Source: Phycomyces blakesleeanus NRRL 1555(-) (lineage: Eukaryota > Mucoromycota > Mucoromycetes > Mucorales > Phycomycetaceae). Taken from it: 64,000 nt of DNA. The position numbers and the translations under genes are program-made. The notes below the pieces were generated by a model. That model saw nothing but the letters and a program-made list of their open reading frames with translations. It did no database searches and had not been told where the DNA came from. The stretch covers positions 372,001-436,000 of the forward strand of contig NW_017265140.1 in the NCBI RefSeq assembly GCF_001638985.1. The letters run 5' to 3'. Below, piece by piece: positions 1 to 11,100 of this stretch; the first letter of the stretch is position 1, and every line of letters begins with the position of its first letter.

Positions 1-93
1 GGCGTGGAATGGCGTGGCATGGCGTGGTATACACATCTTATACATAAACCATAAAAATAATATGAGTATTAATTTTTTTTACAACTACAATAG

Positions 94-542
94 CAGAGTT
101 GCAGCGTACGATTCCTCATGATACACGTATTGATCTGGTTCCAGGATCAGAGATGAGAGATCACATGATTATGTTTCAAGACTATTACGATGCCAACGAA
201 CTGTTTGATTATCTTGTCGAGTCAGCAATGTTCCTTGGTGGAGAGATGGGTAATCCGGACTGCTGGTTTGTCTCTCCGCAGTTCCTAGGACAATACTGGT
301 TCCTTTGTCCCAACCACACACCTCAAAGGATGGACAATGCAGTCGAGATTATGAGGATGTTAGGACAACGGATGATGTCTATGATGATGGAACGTAAAGA
401 GATGTTGATGAGTCCACATTGTAAGAATGGACTCAATACACCAAGAACCACGCCAACAACAACAGCAGCAGCAGTAAGGTCAACAATATTAAAACCAACA
501 GCAACAATGTCAACGTCAAGGACAGCGAGGATGAGTCGATAA
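94..542 (+). CDS. C-terminal exon of a bZIP-type transcription factor with DUF3425 domain (5' part outside window)
   Basis: Only the last exon is present. An acceptor (caatag, ending at 93) opens a reading frame that runs to TAA at 540-542. The translation carries the hallmark of the fungal DUF3425 domain: IPHDTRIDLVPG, then RDHMIMFQDYYDANELFDYL, then a tryptophan-rich stretch near WFVSPQFLGQYWFLCP. In known proteins this domain follows a basic leucine zipper, so the missing upstream exons probably encode a nuclear DNA-binding factor. After the domain comes a Met-rich segment and a Thr/Asn/Ser-rich low-complexity tail of about 45 residues. No ATG lies near the exon start, in keeping with an internal or last exon. 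The family assignment is by motif recognition. The bZIP itself is not visible. Confidence 0.8.
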
Positions 543-789
543 ATTGATAAGGAAAAGATGAAGTATATATATATATATTCTAAATCATCATTTTCAGTAA
601 ATAAAATAAAATAAAATAAAATAAAGATTGTTTAAATTAATTATTATTGTTATAGTAAAAATAATATACGTATATATATATATATATATATCTTGGTACT
701 ATCCTTTTCATTGTACAAAGATGGTGGACGTTGCCGTTGTAGTGGCTTTAGTGATTGTTGTAGTGGTTGTTGTGACGATGATGATGATA
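543..789. other. 3' flank of the bZIP gene
   Basis: This AT-rich, non-coding stretch contains an (AAATA)n run near 598-626, a TA dinucleotide run near 670-690 and a GATGAT run at 776-788 that abuts the inverted-repeat element. No gene is visible. Confidence 0.6.
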
Positions 790-1864
790 TAGAATATATT
801 TTGAAGTGGTTATGGTAACAAATCTGCGTGATTCTAAAAAAAAACAAAAAAAAACTTTTTTTTTGCGCACTTTGGAATCTCAATTTACGTAAATTTAATT
901 GGCTAAAATTGCGTTGATCGAAAAAGTCAAATTCGCGTTTTGCACATTCACAATTCACGCAAAAACCAAAAGCCAAGTTGCGTAATTCTTTTGGTACCTT
1001 TTTTTTTGTATTTAATGGTCGGCTACAATGCAAAGCACTGAGCGATTAACCTTTTCTTTACGCCTATGAATTGGTATTACATAAAAATAATATAGAATAA
1101 AATAAAGGACTAGAGGACCTACTCCAGGAAACATCCTATTACCGCGAGTGCCTTGGCTGCTATCATGCCGGAATGAGGACTAAACAAATGATACTCAGAC
1201 TATATTCTTATATACTGATTTGTGCTTTGTGCTGTGGTAAAGATATATTTTGAATGTTTCTTGCTACGTTTTCACGGCTCTTTTGCATTAATCTCACTTT
1301 GGTGGGGGAAGATAGTTTAAAGAATTAGTCAATCTGTAACGGTCTCCTTATATATTCCCTACCCACATTTCATCTTTCTTTCTCTCTTACTGCCACGGTG
1401 CGGACCATGACAATAAAGTAATATAATGACATCCTCCCATCGAAACGTATTGCTATTGAGTGGTGCACGACAACGAGTTCACATCTCTTTTTTTTTTCTT
1501 CCGTCTCCGTCATTCTTTGCTAATCTCTTTATAAAAAATATAGCTATGGAATATACTTTCTTTGGGCTCTCACCATCCCCCTTTAGAAAGTACAAATCTT
1601 TCAAAGAACATACAACAAATCAAAATTAAAGAAAAAAATCCGAGAAGCCCTCTTTTTGCTTTGTGGCCAAGAAAGTTTGGTGGGCACTCTTGCTACAAAA
1701 CTCCCAAAGAAAAAACCGCGAATTTGACTTTTTCGATCAACGTAATTTTAGCCAATTAAATTTACGTAAATTGAGATTCTAAAGTGCGCAAAAAAAAGTT
1801 TTTTTTTTGTTTTTTTTTAGAATCACGCAGATTTGTTACCATAACCACTTCAAAATATATTCTA
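790..1864. mobile_element. Non-autonomous DNA element (MITE-like) with about 148-bp terminal inverted repeats
   Basis: The segment 790-937 is repeated as a near-perfect reverse complement at 1717-1864. Both arms run from TAGAATATATTTTGAAG through an A-run/T-run block to an AATTCGCG core and differ at only a few positions. TA occurs immediately outside both ends (788-789 and 1865-1866), which fits a TA target-site duplication as made by Tc1/mariner-type elements, although the surroundings are TA-rich and this is not decisive. The roughly 780-bp interior has no ORF resembling a transposase, only small unrelated frames. The element is therefore best read as a foldback or MITE-like insertion that depends on a transposase elsewhere. 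The high arm identity suggests either recent insertion or ongoing arm conversion. Confidence 0.75.
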
Positions 1865-1867
1865 TAT

Positions 1868-3268
1868 GCATTTATAGTAAAGAGAGAAAAAAAATTAAAA
1901 AATTATATATATAAATAATTTTATTTTAACTTGTTAATAAATATAATAAATATAAATATAAATGTAGTACAAACGGAATTGTCTAAACGCCTATTTTTGT
2001 AAACTTTTGGGTAGTTTCTTAAAATCAATAAATAAATCCCAAAAGCAAAAAAAAAAAAAAAAAAAAATTATTTAAAGAATTTCGGAAACGAACCTGCCGA
2101 AATATATAAATATATATATATATATATATGTAAAAGATGTCAGGATCTGTCAAGTTTAATTACACATACACACACTAGACGCACATGTGTATGTGTATGT
2201 GTGTGTATATAGATAAATAGATAGATAGATTTTTACAAAAGTATATGTATTTTTGGTTTCTTTGGCTGACATGTGGGTTCAATGTTCTTGTTTTTTTTTT
2301 TTGTTTGTTTGTTTAGAATTTCGGAAACCACCTTTAACTCATATTATTTCATATGTAACATTTATAAACTTTGAACAAATTATATTTATTATAAAAAATA
2401 AATGAATGAATGAATGAATGAATGAATGAATGAATATATGAATGAATATTTCTATTCTTATTAATTAAGTATTAATTATTGTTATTTATTATCTGACTAT
2501 TCCTCTCTCTCTGTTTTTTAAGGTTTTTTTTTTAAGTGTTTTGGAAAGTGAATATTATTATTATAATTATTATATATGTAATTTTTTTTTTCAACAAAAA
2601 AAATACACAAAAAAAAAAAGGTAAATAATTTTTTTTTTAGTTTTCTCATCTTTCCTTCTAAATGAGTCGCATAATTAAATCAAGGTTGTAATAAAATAAT
2701 AATAATAATAAAAAGTTTAATAAAGATAATATTGATTGATATTTTTTTTTATAAAAAAAATTAAAAGATAAAATAGATAAATAAGATATATGGGACATAC
2801 GGAGATGTGTGTGTGGGTGTGTTTTTTTTGTTTTAAAAATAAATAAATAGAGAATTAAATAGATATAGAATATATAGATATATAAAATAACTATATATAA
2901 TATATATATAATATATATATATAAAGAAAGAGATGAAGGTATGAAGGTGAATTTTTTGGTGTAAAGTGCAAAATGTATAAAGTGTGTGTGAGTGAGTGAG
3001 TGAGTGCAAAGATTATGAAAAGGAAGAAAGAAAAAACAAGATTATATAATATAAAGTGCAGTGAATTGAATTGAATTGAATTGAATTGAATGAATGATTG
3101 AAAGTGAGTGAAGTGAATTTTGTTCTTTCCTTCTTTTAGAAGAAAAAGAAGAAAAGAAAGAATGAGAGATGTACATATATAAAATAAAGAAAAAAAAAGG
3201 GGTGATAGTTGACAAGGCTTAAAAAGACTGGCATAAAATGAATAAAGAAAAAAAAGAAGTATAAAGAT

Positions 3269-3301
<33 letters not shown>

Positions 3302-3445
3302 TGAATGGATGGATGTATGGATGGATGGATGGATAGAATAGAATAGAACAGATAAATGATGGATGGGTTTGATGCGTTTGATGAATGGATGGAGGGATAG
3401 ATATTGATAGATAGATATTAAATGGATATTAAAGAAAAGAATGAA
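1868..3445. repeat. Gene-free stretch dominated by simple repeats
   Basis: No coding frame is visible. The stretch holds a dense series of microsatellites: a long A run near 2047-2067, CA/TG runs near 2163-2205, GATA near 2211-2230, a (GAAT)n tract near 2400-2446, AATAAT near 2695-2712, GAGT near 2990-3005, GAATT near 3062-3090, GATA near 3272-3300 and GGAT near 3305-3335. The stretch lies between the 3' ends of the bZIP gene and of the minus-strand GATA-like gene. Confidence 0.7.
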
Positions 3446-4954
3446 TTACTCTGAAGACCATGCCGAGAAGGGAGGCACAAGAGAATGATGAGTTTGTGTA
3501 AGGTGAGGTGGTGGTAAACGACATGGACTGGAGAAGACGCGGGCAGAATCAGGTGGTGTGAGGGGCATAGAAACAAAGAGGGAGGCAGTCGGACTACTGC
3601 AGCCGCTGCTGACAGCACTCCCAGACCGACTGCGCGCGTGGACTGGTGAGGGCGGCATATTTGATTCAATAGAGGAAGAGGACCGACGGGAATCAAGACC
3701 GCTATTATTGCTGATATTACTATTACTATGGCTATGACTATGACTATATATATAACTAGTATTATCATGAATATTATGATTGTCATGAATAGAATTATTG
3801 CTATTGATACAACCGCCGATTGTGTCTTCCGAGGCAGTCCAGTTTACTAGTGTGCGCACATCAACTTTGCGCTTTGCAGCCTTGACAAACAGCTCGGCCG
3901 GCCTGACTTTGGTGTGTCTGAGGTAGTAGCTCTTACAGGTCTCGCACCAGTGTCCTGTACCACACAGATTCCTGTACCACTGATGTGTTTCCTGAACCCC
4001 GCAATTGGCACAGTGTTTCCGGGATAGGGACGAGGCACTTTTGGGAGAATAGAAGACCATCGGGAGTGAGTGAGAGTCTCCGGTTGGAAAAGCCAAATCA
4101 GACTGCGTCTTGGACACGCGCGGACCTGGACGGTTGGCTACGATCAGTCTCAGCGGCCTCGGCGCAGCGTGTTTGAGCTGGTAACGATAGCAAGCCACGC
4201 AAAGGTGACGTCGTGACGCTGGTTTGGTACTGCAGTTGTGGCACATTGGTTTGATCTTGGAGGGTCTTGGGGCGTGCAGGAGCGAGATGAGGGTTGTGTA
4301 GAGGGCTGGCTGCGACGACGATGGAGAAAACACTGGTCTGGGAAGATTCTCGTGTTCCAAACCTGCGGTGTCAAAGAGGTAATTGGCCAGCTCCAGTGCG
4401 GACCGTAGCTTGTCCTGATCAAAGCTACGCAAATTAAAACGAAACAAGGAGTTGAGGACGTGGTTGAGACGATAGATGTGGTCTTCTTTGGCCAGGGCTG
4501 CGTTCTCCAAGAACCGGACGTCGGTGCGGCCGGGCGATGTGCCATGCTGGGTGTAGCGGAAGAGATGGAGCAGCCAGGTTGGGAAGAGAATGAAATCTGG
4601 CAAGATCAGTTGGCTTCGGCTGCCCTCGGCTTTGAAGAACACTGCAAGGAGTCGCATCTGCTGACACAGTTCGGTGGACCGAATGGGGCGGGATGCCTTG
4701 CCGGTCCCGATGTGGCATCGGAAGGAGCCGTTCATGTGTCTTCCGATAACTTTGATGTGCACAGGTGTTTCACCAACAAATGAAGACGGACTCAAGGGCG
4801 CGATGGTCGCATCCGTCAGACTGTTGCGCTCCAGCTTGTGGCGCATGCAAAATCCGTTCTTTTCCAACACATCTTCCCAGATCTTCATGAAATCTTCGTC
4901 GCGAATAGGTGAAGTATTTGAGGGCGATTGTATGAGAAGGTCGGCAATGTTCAT
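3446..4954 (-). CDS. GATA-type zinc-finger protein with two finger-like Cys clusters
   Basis: This is an uninterrupted 502-codon frame from ATG at 4954 to the stop at 3446. Residues 315-340 have the pattern C-X2-C-X18-C-X2-C (CANC...CETC) followed by KSYYLRHTKVRP, which fits a fungal GATA finger of the X18 class. A second cluster at residues 238-255 (CHNC-X10-CVAC) is followed by YRYQLKHAAPRP. It matches the end of a GATA finger, but its loop is shortened to 10 residues. About 230 N-terminal residues form a mixed alpha/beta-looking region rich in hydrophobic residues that I do not recognise. The C-terminal third is His/Ser/Asn-rich and then Ser/Pro-rich, as expected of disordered regulatory tails. 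It is probably a nuclear DNA-binding regulator; the target and pathway are unknown. The single-exon structure is unusual among its multi-exon neighbours. Confidence 0.8.
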   Translation of the reverse strand: MNIADLLIQSPSNTSPIRDEDFMKIWEDVLEKNGFCMRHKLERNSLTDATIAPLSPSSFVGETPVHIKVIGRHMNGSFRCHIGTGKASRPIRSTELCQQMRLLAVFFKAEGSRSQLILPDFILFPTWLLHLFRYTQHGTSPGRTDVRFLENAALAKEDHIYRLNHVLNSLFRFNLRSFDQDKLRSALELANYLFDTAGLEHENLPRPVFSPSSSQPALYTTLISLLHAPRPSKIKPMCHNCSTKPASRRHLCVACYRYQLKHAAPRPLRLIVANRPGPRVSKTQSDLAFPTGDSHSLPMVFYSPKSASSLSRKHCANCGVQETHQWYRNLCGTGHWCETCKSYYLRHTKVRPAELFVKAAKRKVDVRTLVNWTASEDTIGGCINSNNSIHDNHNIHDNTSYIYSHSHSHSNSNISNNSGLDSRRSSSSIESNMPPSPVHARSRSGSAVSSGCSSPTASLFVSMPLTPPDSARVFSSPCRLPPPHLTQTHHSLVPPFSAWSSE

Positions 4955-6128
4955 TTTTGTGTCTTTCTTTTAGTGGTATATGGTAATGTGGTATTTGATT
5001 TGATTTGATTTGATGATGCTCTTGGTTGATGCTGATGAATGGTCTGGTATCCGTAGTATTTGGTGGTATTGTTGGTATTGATACTGATGATACTGATGGT
5101 GTTTTTTTTTTTAATTTAATTTAATTTATTTATTTTTTCTAAAGAAAAAATAAGATAAAATAAAATATATAATAAAGAAGTGTATTTTTTTGGCTGGTTG
5201 ATAACGAGGAATAATATATATATATATATATAAAAATATATAAAAATATAAAGAAGTATATAGATATTTATATTTATATTTATATATAAATGTAGGTATG
5301 TATGTTATGTATGTATATAAGTATGTATGAATGTATGTATATAAGTATGTATATATTTTTATATATATAAAATATATATATAAATAATATATATATATAT
5401 AAGTTGTATGTGGGAGTGGGTGGAGTAAAAGATAAAGACAAAAGAGAAAGAGAAAGAGAGAGAAAGAAAGAGATAAAGAGATAGAAATAAAGAATATAAT
5501 ATTTATATATAAATATATAAATAAATATATATATATTTTAAGAGAGAGAAAAATGAGTTCTATTTGATACAGTGAAATATAATAATAAATAATAAAAATT
5601 TAAGTGAGAAAATGAAGCATGACAAACGGCAGTAAGTTAAAATCAACCCGCAAAGAGGGGGGGGGAGGGGGGGTCCTTTTATGATATCCTTTCGAGAATT
5701 CCCTTTTTTAGATAGTGTTCTTTGCCTACAACTAAAATTCAAGCTTTTTTTTTTTTCTTTTTTTTTGCTTTATTTTTTGCTAGACCGCTCTGTCCAATGA
5801 TGATGCGTCGCCTGCGGATTATAAAAATAAAAAGGTGAGGTGAGGCAAGCAGAAAAAAATATTTGTGTATTTGTATGTTTTACATCAAATACATCTACAC
5901 GGCACACAAAGATAGATAGATATATAATTTATATGTGTTTGAGCTTACTTGAACTTAATCGACCCCTACACAGAATAAGAATAAAGTCAAAATGTATATA
6001 TATATATATATATATATATATTTCATAAGAAATTTTCTATATATATATATTTATATTGATCTGTCTTCCTCTCTATCTCTTTTGAGTATATATAAAGAAA
6101 TAGTATGTATATGTATATGCGTATGTAA

Positions 6129-6177
<49 letters not shown>

Positions 6178-7886
6178 CATGACATGTATGTGTTTTAGTA
6201 GGTAGGTTAAGTTTCCAAGATTTGCCCAAACTTGGCCTTTTTTTTTTTGGTTAAAGAATTGCACATCTTTATTTTCATTCTTACATTTGCTTCTTTAGCC
6301 AAAAGGCGATGATCTTCTGCGCTCTAATTTTCTCTCTCTCTATATATATATATATAAATATATATAATAGCCACTCATAAAGCTCTGTCTTGTTTCCTTT
6401 CTTTTAACTGTAGTATAAACAGAGAAGTTCCCCTTCTTTTTATTTCACTTTCTCTCTATAGTCCATAAGACTCTGCCTGCTCTAAATATGTATTTATCTA
6501 CCTGTAATTATACGTCTGCCTGGCTGTCTTAATCTTTGGTATTTACCTTGGCTTTAGATTTGAGTACAGGTTTGGATCTGTCTTTGTCTGTCTTTATCTT
6601 TATCCCCTTATCCACCCCCTTTCCTTGTAAGGCATCCTGTCCAGTCAGTTCATTTGTATATTCTCAGATTCAAAATGGTGTCGGTGGCATTACCAATATA
6701 TTGTTTACCAAATATTATTACACCAAAAAGAAAGAAAGAAAGAAAAGCAAGTACCCCACTTTGTGGATTATTTTATTTTTAAAATGCTGTTAATGCTATT
6801 AATACTATTTCTATTATTACTGCCAGATCAATAAGTTCCAGTTGACTCACTGATTATGTATATTGTCTTAATCTCTTCTTAAACAAATTGTCATTCTTGT
6901 TTCAATTCAAGCCGATCTCTATGTGTATAGCATTATATACTTTCTATTGTACATGAGAAAAGAAAACAAAGCTGTCCTTGTGCTCATATTCTCATCATCA
7001 TTATCATCATTATCATCATCACCAGTGTTATTTATCAGCACAAGACAAAAACAAAGAATCTTACATTTCAATCTGAATCTAAATCTACTTTTTACTTCTA
7101 CTTCTTGATGACATGAAAAAGGATAACAACACTACATAATTTACACCCTCTTTTTCTTTATTTTGTACTCTTTCATTTTCATTTCTCAAAATGTATTTCT
7201 TATATCTTTTTCTTTTGGATCTGATAGTAAGGTCTCTGAATCAAACATAAATAGGCTTAGCAATCTATTTCTACTATATTAAATTCTGGGCATTACAAAA
7301 GCCTTTCCTCTCTCTTTATGTATCTTTCTCGACCTCTTTGAAATAGTGTATTTTATTTAGTTGAACACCATTGATCATATTCTAGAACTGCTATCAGATA
7401 CAACTATATACTCTACTCATCCGATTCGGTTGAGTTTATCGGTATAAAATAGATACTGCTAATGAATCGAACTACCATAACTTGTGTATTAGTTCCTTAT
7501 TACTTTGAACTTGTAAACTTTGCAGTATAATAAGTTGTATCGTTCTTGACTGTAATCGAATACACGTACTCATGTATAACAAATTAATTAATTAACTGAT
7601 TCATATTAATAACAATTATCATTATCATTATCACTATCACTATCATTTTTGCATGCCTTTAAAATAACCCATTAAAATTAATACACCCCTCCTCCTAGAT
7701 TTTTTGGGTTTTTCTTCTATTATTTTTATTTTTTCACTCTTCTTCTCCGCCCCTTTCTCTCTCTCTGTTGTATATATATACACGTTTTATTTTATATAAT
7801 ACAATATATATATATATTTTATACTCACTTAACTCCACTCGACTCGCTGGATTATTTACTTGCCCACCATTTTATATATACATATT

Positions 7887-7920
<34 letters not shown>

Positions 7921-8176
7921 GCACATACAAGATACTCATGTATATTTTCTTGTCAATATATTGAACACATTCTCTGAAACGTGGTCACTCTATATTTTTA
8001 TATTTTTATATTTTTTTTTTCTTCATCTCCAGAGGGGAACATCTTGCGTCGATCCTGCAATTCACAAACACTGATTATTATTATTTTTTTTTTCTATTTT
8101 TTTTTTCTTGATTTTTCTTTTTCTTCTTCCTCTTCTTCTTGATTTTTTTTTATTCCTCTTCTTCCATAAATAATTG
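4955..8176. other. Divergent intergenic region between the GATA-like gene and the XMAP215 gene
   Basis: The stretch is 3.2 kb without a supportable gene and must hold both promoters. It contains TA runs (5215-5232, 5360-5400, 5998-6021), GA-rich tracts near 5440-5480, a hexanucleotide TATATG array near 6121-6178, TCATTATCA runs near 6990-7020 and 7618-7648, and long pyrimidine tracts (7670-7760, 8070-8160) immediately upstream of the XMAP215 start. Frames that look long here translate only the repeats, for example His-Ile or Tyr-Val alternations. Confidence 0.6.
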
Positions 8177-11100
8177 ATGGCCTCTGCAGAAGATGATTTT
8201 ACGTCTTTACCCTTGGTGGAAAGACTTGAACACAAGGTAAAAACAAAAAAAAAAAAACAAAGCCTTTCATTGTCACATTCATCATCTTAATGTTCCAAAA
8301 ACAATTGTGTATATATCTATAAAAAAAAATCGAATAATATCATAACAGCAATGGAAAGCACGAGTGTCTGCATACACAGAACTCAAAGACATCTTTCGAA
8401 AAACAATTGACGACAACATCTTCTCTACCTACGAAAGCTGCCTAAAGAAGATCGCTACAGATGCCAATGCAGTCGCGCAGGAAACTGGTCTAAACGCCAT
8501 TTACGAGTTTGTTGACAAAGCTCCAAATGCCACAAGGTGTGTACATACATACATACATACATACATACATACATACATACACACACACACACGCAATACA
8601 AAATACACTACGCACATCACACTACGAACAACACATTACGCACAACACTTGACACACAACACACATACAACATGATATACGCACAAAAGTTTCTGCGTGC
8701 ATAGTGTTATATATATATATAAAGAGAAATATACACGAGGGTGGATCTCTTTTGGATTTGATAATTTTTTCATTATTATTATTATTATTTTGATCTTACA
8801 TATATAAATGCTTTCTTGTGTCCTTTATAGTACTCGTGAAACTATTGTACCTGCTTTGGTAGAAAAATGTTTGGGTGCAACCAAGGCCGGCACAAAGCAA
8901 AGAGCAACTGACATTATCTTGCTCTATGCAGAAATAGACACTCCAGACCCAGTCATTGTAGGTAGAAGCACTTCTTCTTTATTCTTTTAATTTCCTTTAT
9001 ATATATAATTACATGTCATTTATTCATTTTTATTTATCTTTTATTCTTTACCCTTTTTTTTTATACATCTTTTAATCTACTAGGAATTTGTCATGCCAGG
9101 TCTGAGCGCTAAACAACCAAAACTAGTGACTCAAGTGATCACTGTACTCAAGGATCTGGTGAGGTAATAATGACAATAATAGATTTAGTTAGTTAGTTAG
9201 TTAGTTAGTTAGTGCTTTAGTGAGCTATAATAGAACGAAAAAGAACAGTATGAGGAAGAACGTATATAGAGTATATAACATGTATGAGTGTGTATGAAGA
9301 TGTATGTGTGTGTTTGAATAAGTAGGTAAGTAAGTGAGATAGTGAGATAGAGGGGGTGAATGAAAGGAAAATGAAGTGAGGTGGGGTGAGGTGGGATAGG
9401 GTGAAATAGGGTGAAATAGAGGGGGGGGGGGGTGGTTTAGAAGAATAAGAACAATAAGAGACTTTATTCACTGATTTTTTTGACTTGACATGACACACGT
9501 ACAAAACAAACAATAGTTAATTAATAAAACACACACGCACACACGCACGCACACGCACACAAGCACAAACACAAGCACACACATACGCATATATACATAT
9601 ATATATATATACTAAATTTTCATTTACTTACTTATTTATACAACACTATTTTATATCATTATGTATTCTACAGGACCTTTGGTATAAAGAAAACAAGTCC
9701 AAAACCTATATTGAAAGCAATCCCAAAACTATTTGGCCACACTGACAAAAATGTCCGAGCAGAGGTAAAAAAAAATATCATACAATACAAGAGAACATGT
9801 TTTTGTTGGAATTGCGTATTCATTTTTGACAACCCAACATTGTTTAAAATTTTATTGAAACAAACAAACAAACCAACAAACCAACAAACCAACACACAAT
9901 CGATCGATCGTTCGTTCAATTGACCCTTTCTGTTTCTCTCTAAAAAAACAAACAATAAAGGCATCTGCATTGGTGGTCGAATTGTTCCGTTGGATAGGTG
10001 CAGCTATCAATACCTATCTGTCAGATCTCAAGCCAGTTCAAGTAAAAGAACTAGAAGAGAGCTTCACAAAATTACCACCAGGGAAAGCTGTCCCTGAAAG
10101 ATTGATCAGATCAGAACAAGCCGCAGCAGAAGAAGAGGCTGCAGCAGAGATGGAAGTAGGCAAGTATATCAATTGATTGATTTATATAACTATTTGGTGT
10201 ATAGTTATATAGTTACATAGTGTTAATTTATTATTATTATTGGTGGGTATATATCTTTCTTTCTTTCTTTTAGATGAAGGTGATAAAGAAGAAGACGAAC
10301 CAATGGAAGACGTCGTGGATGCATTTGATCTTGCGGATCCAGTAGATATCACCAGCAAATTACCAGAAAATTTTAGTACTCTCATTGTAAGAAATCCAAA
10401 TATTAACAGTAACTACAGTAGCTTTAAAAATAACAATAAGAAAGATAGTAGTAGACAGAATTTCAAAAGTTTTTATAATAAGAGCATTAGTATTAGTGGG
10501 GAGAGATCCTTTATTAAAGTTTTTCTTTTACTTCTTTGTATGCGTGTGTTTATGTATATGTGCGTACATTCGCACGGGTGTTGCTTGCTTGGGTTGATTG
10601 GCTTCTTGCTTTACTTGTGAATTGAATTGCATTTCTTTTTTTTTTTTGGTTTTTTATTTTCTTTCTGTTTGTTTGTTTGTAGGCCTCTAAAAATTGGAAA
10701 GAAAGAAAAGAGGCCCTGGATGCTGTATTTGAAGGGACGAAAACCCCACGTATCCTAGACAAGGACTACACTGAACTAATGGCTGCACTCACAAAGGTAA
10801 TGATAATTTATATATTTAAAATAATCATAATCATAATAAAGACATATATACATACACACAATTATCTATCTATATACCTTAAATTATACCTACAAATTTA
10901 CCTACAATATAATATAATATAATATAATATAATATAATATAAAGCTTGTTCAAAATATAGATAAATAGATAAATATTTAAGAGTTAAAGTTAAAAAAAAA
11001 ATTGGCCACGTTTGATTATCGTTGTTTGGCTTGGTCATTGTTATTGTCAGACAACCACCTAACTAATTAACTAACCAACCAAAATAACCGAAAAAAAACA

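Noticed and set aside
1426..1759. Small plus-strand frames inside the inverted-repeat element, tested as a transposase
   Set aside because: They are 65-67 codons long and contain no DDE/D-like or helix-turn-helix pattern. Part of one runs into the right arm.
5992..6264. Frames giving Tyr-Ile, Val-Tyr or His-Ile alternations
   Set aside because: They translate the TATATG hexanucleotide array and TA runs. There is no other coding signal.
9176..9213. Regular (TTAG)n array, considered as a CRISPR-like or telomeric repeat
   Set aside because: It is a plain tetranucleotide microsatellite in an intron, without spacers and without the TTAGGG unit.
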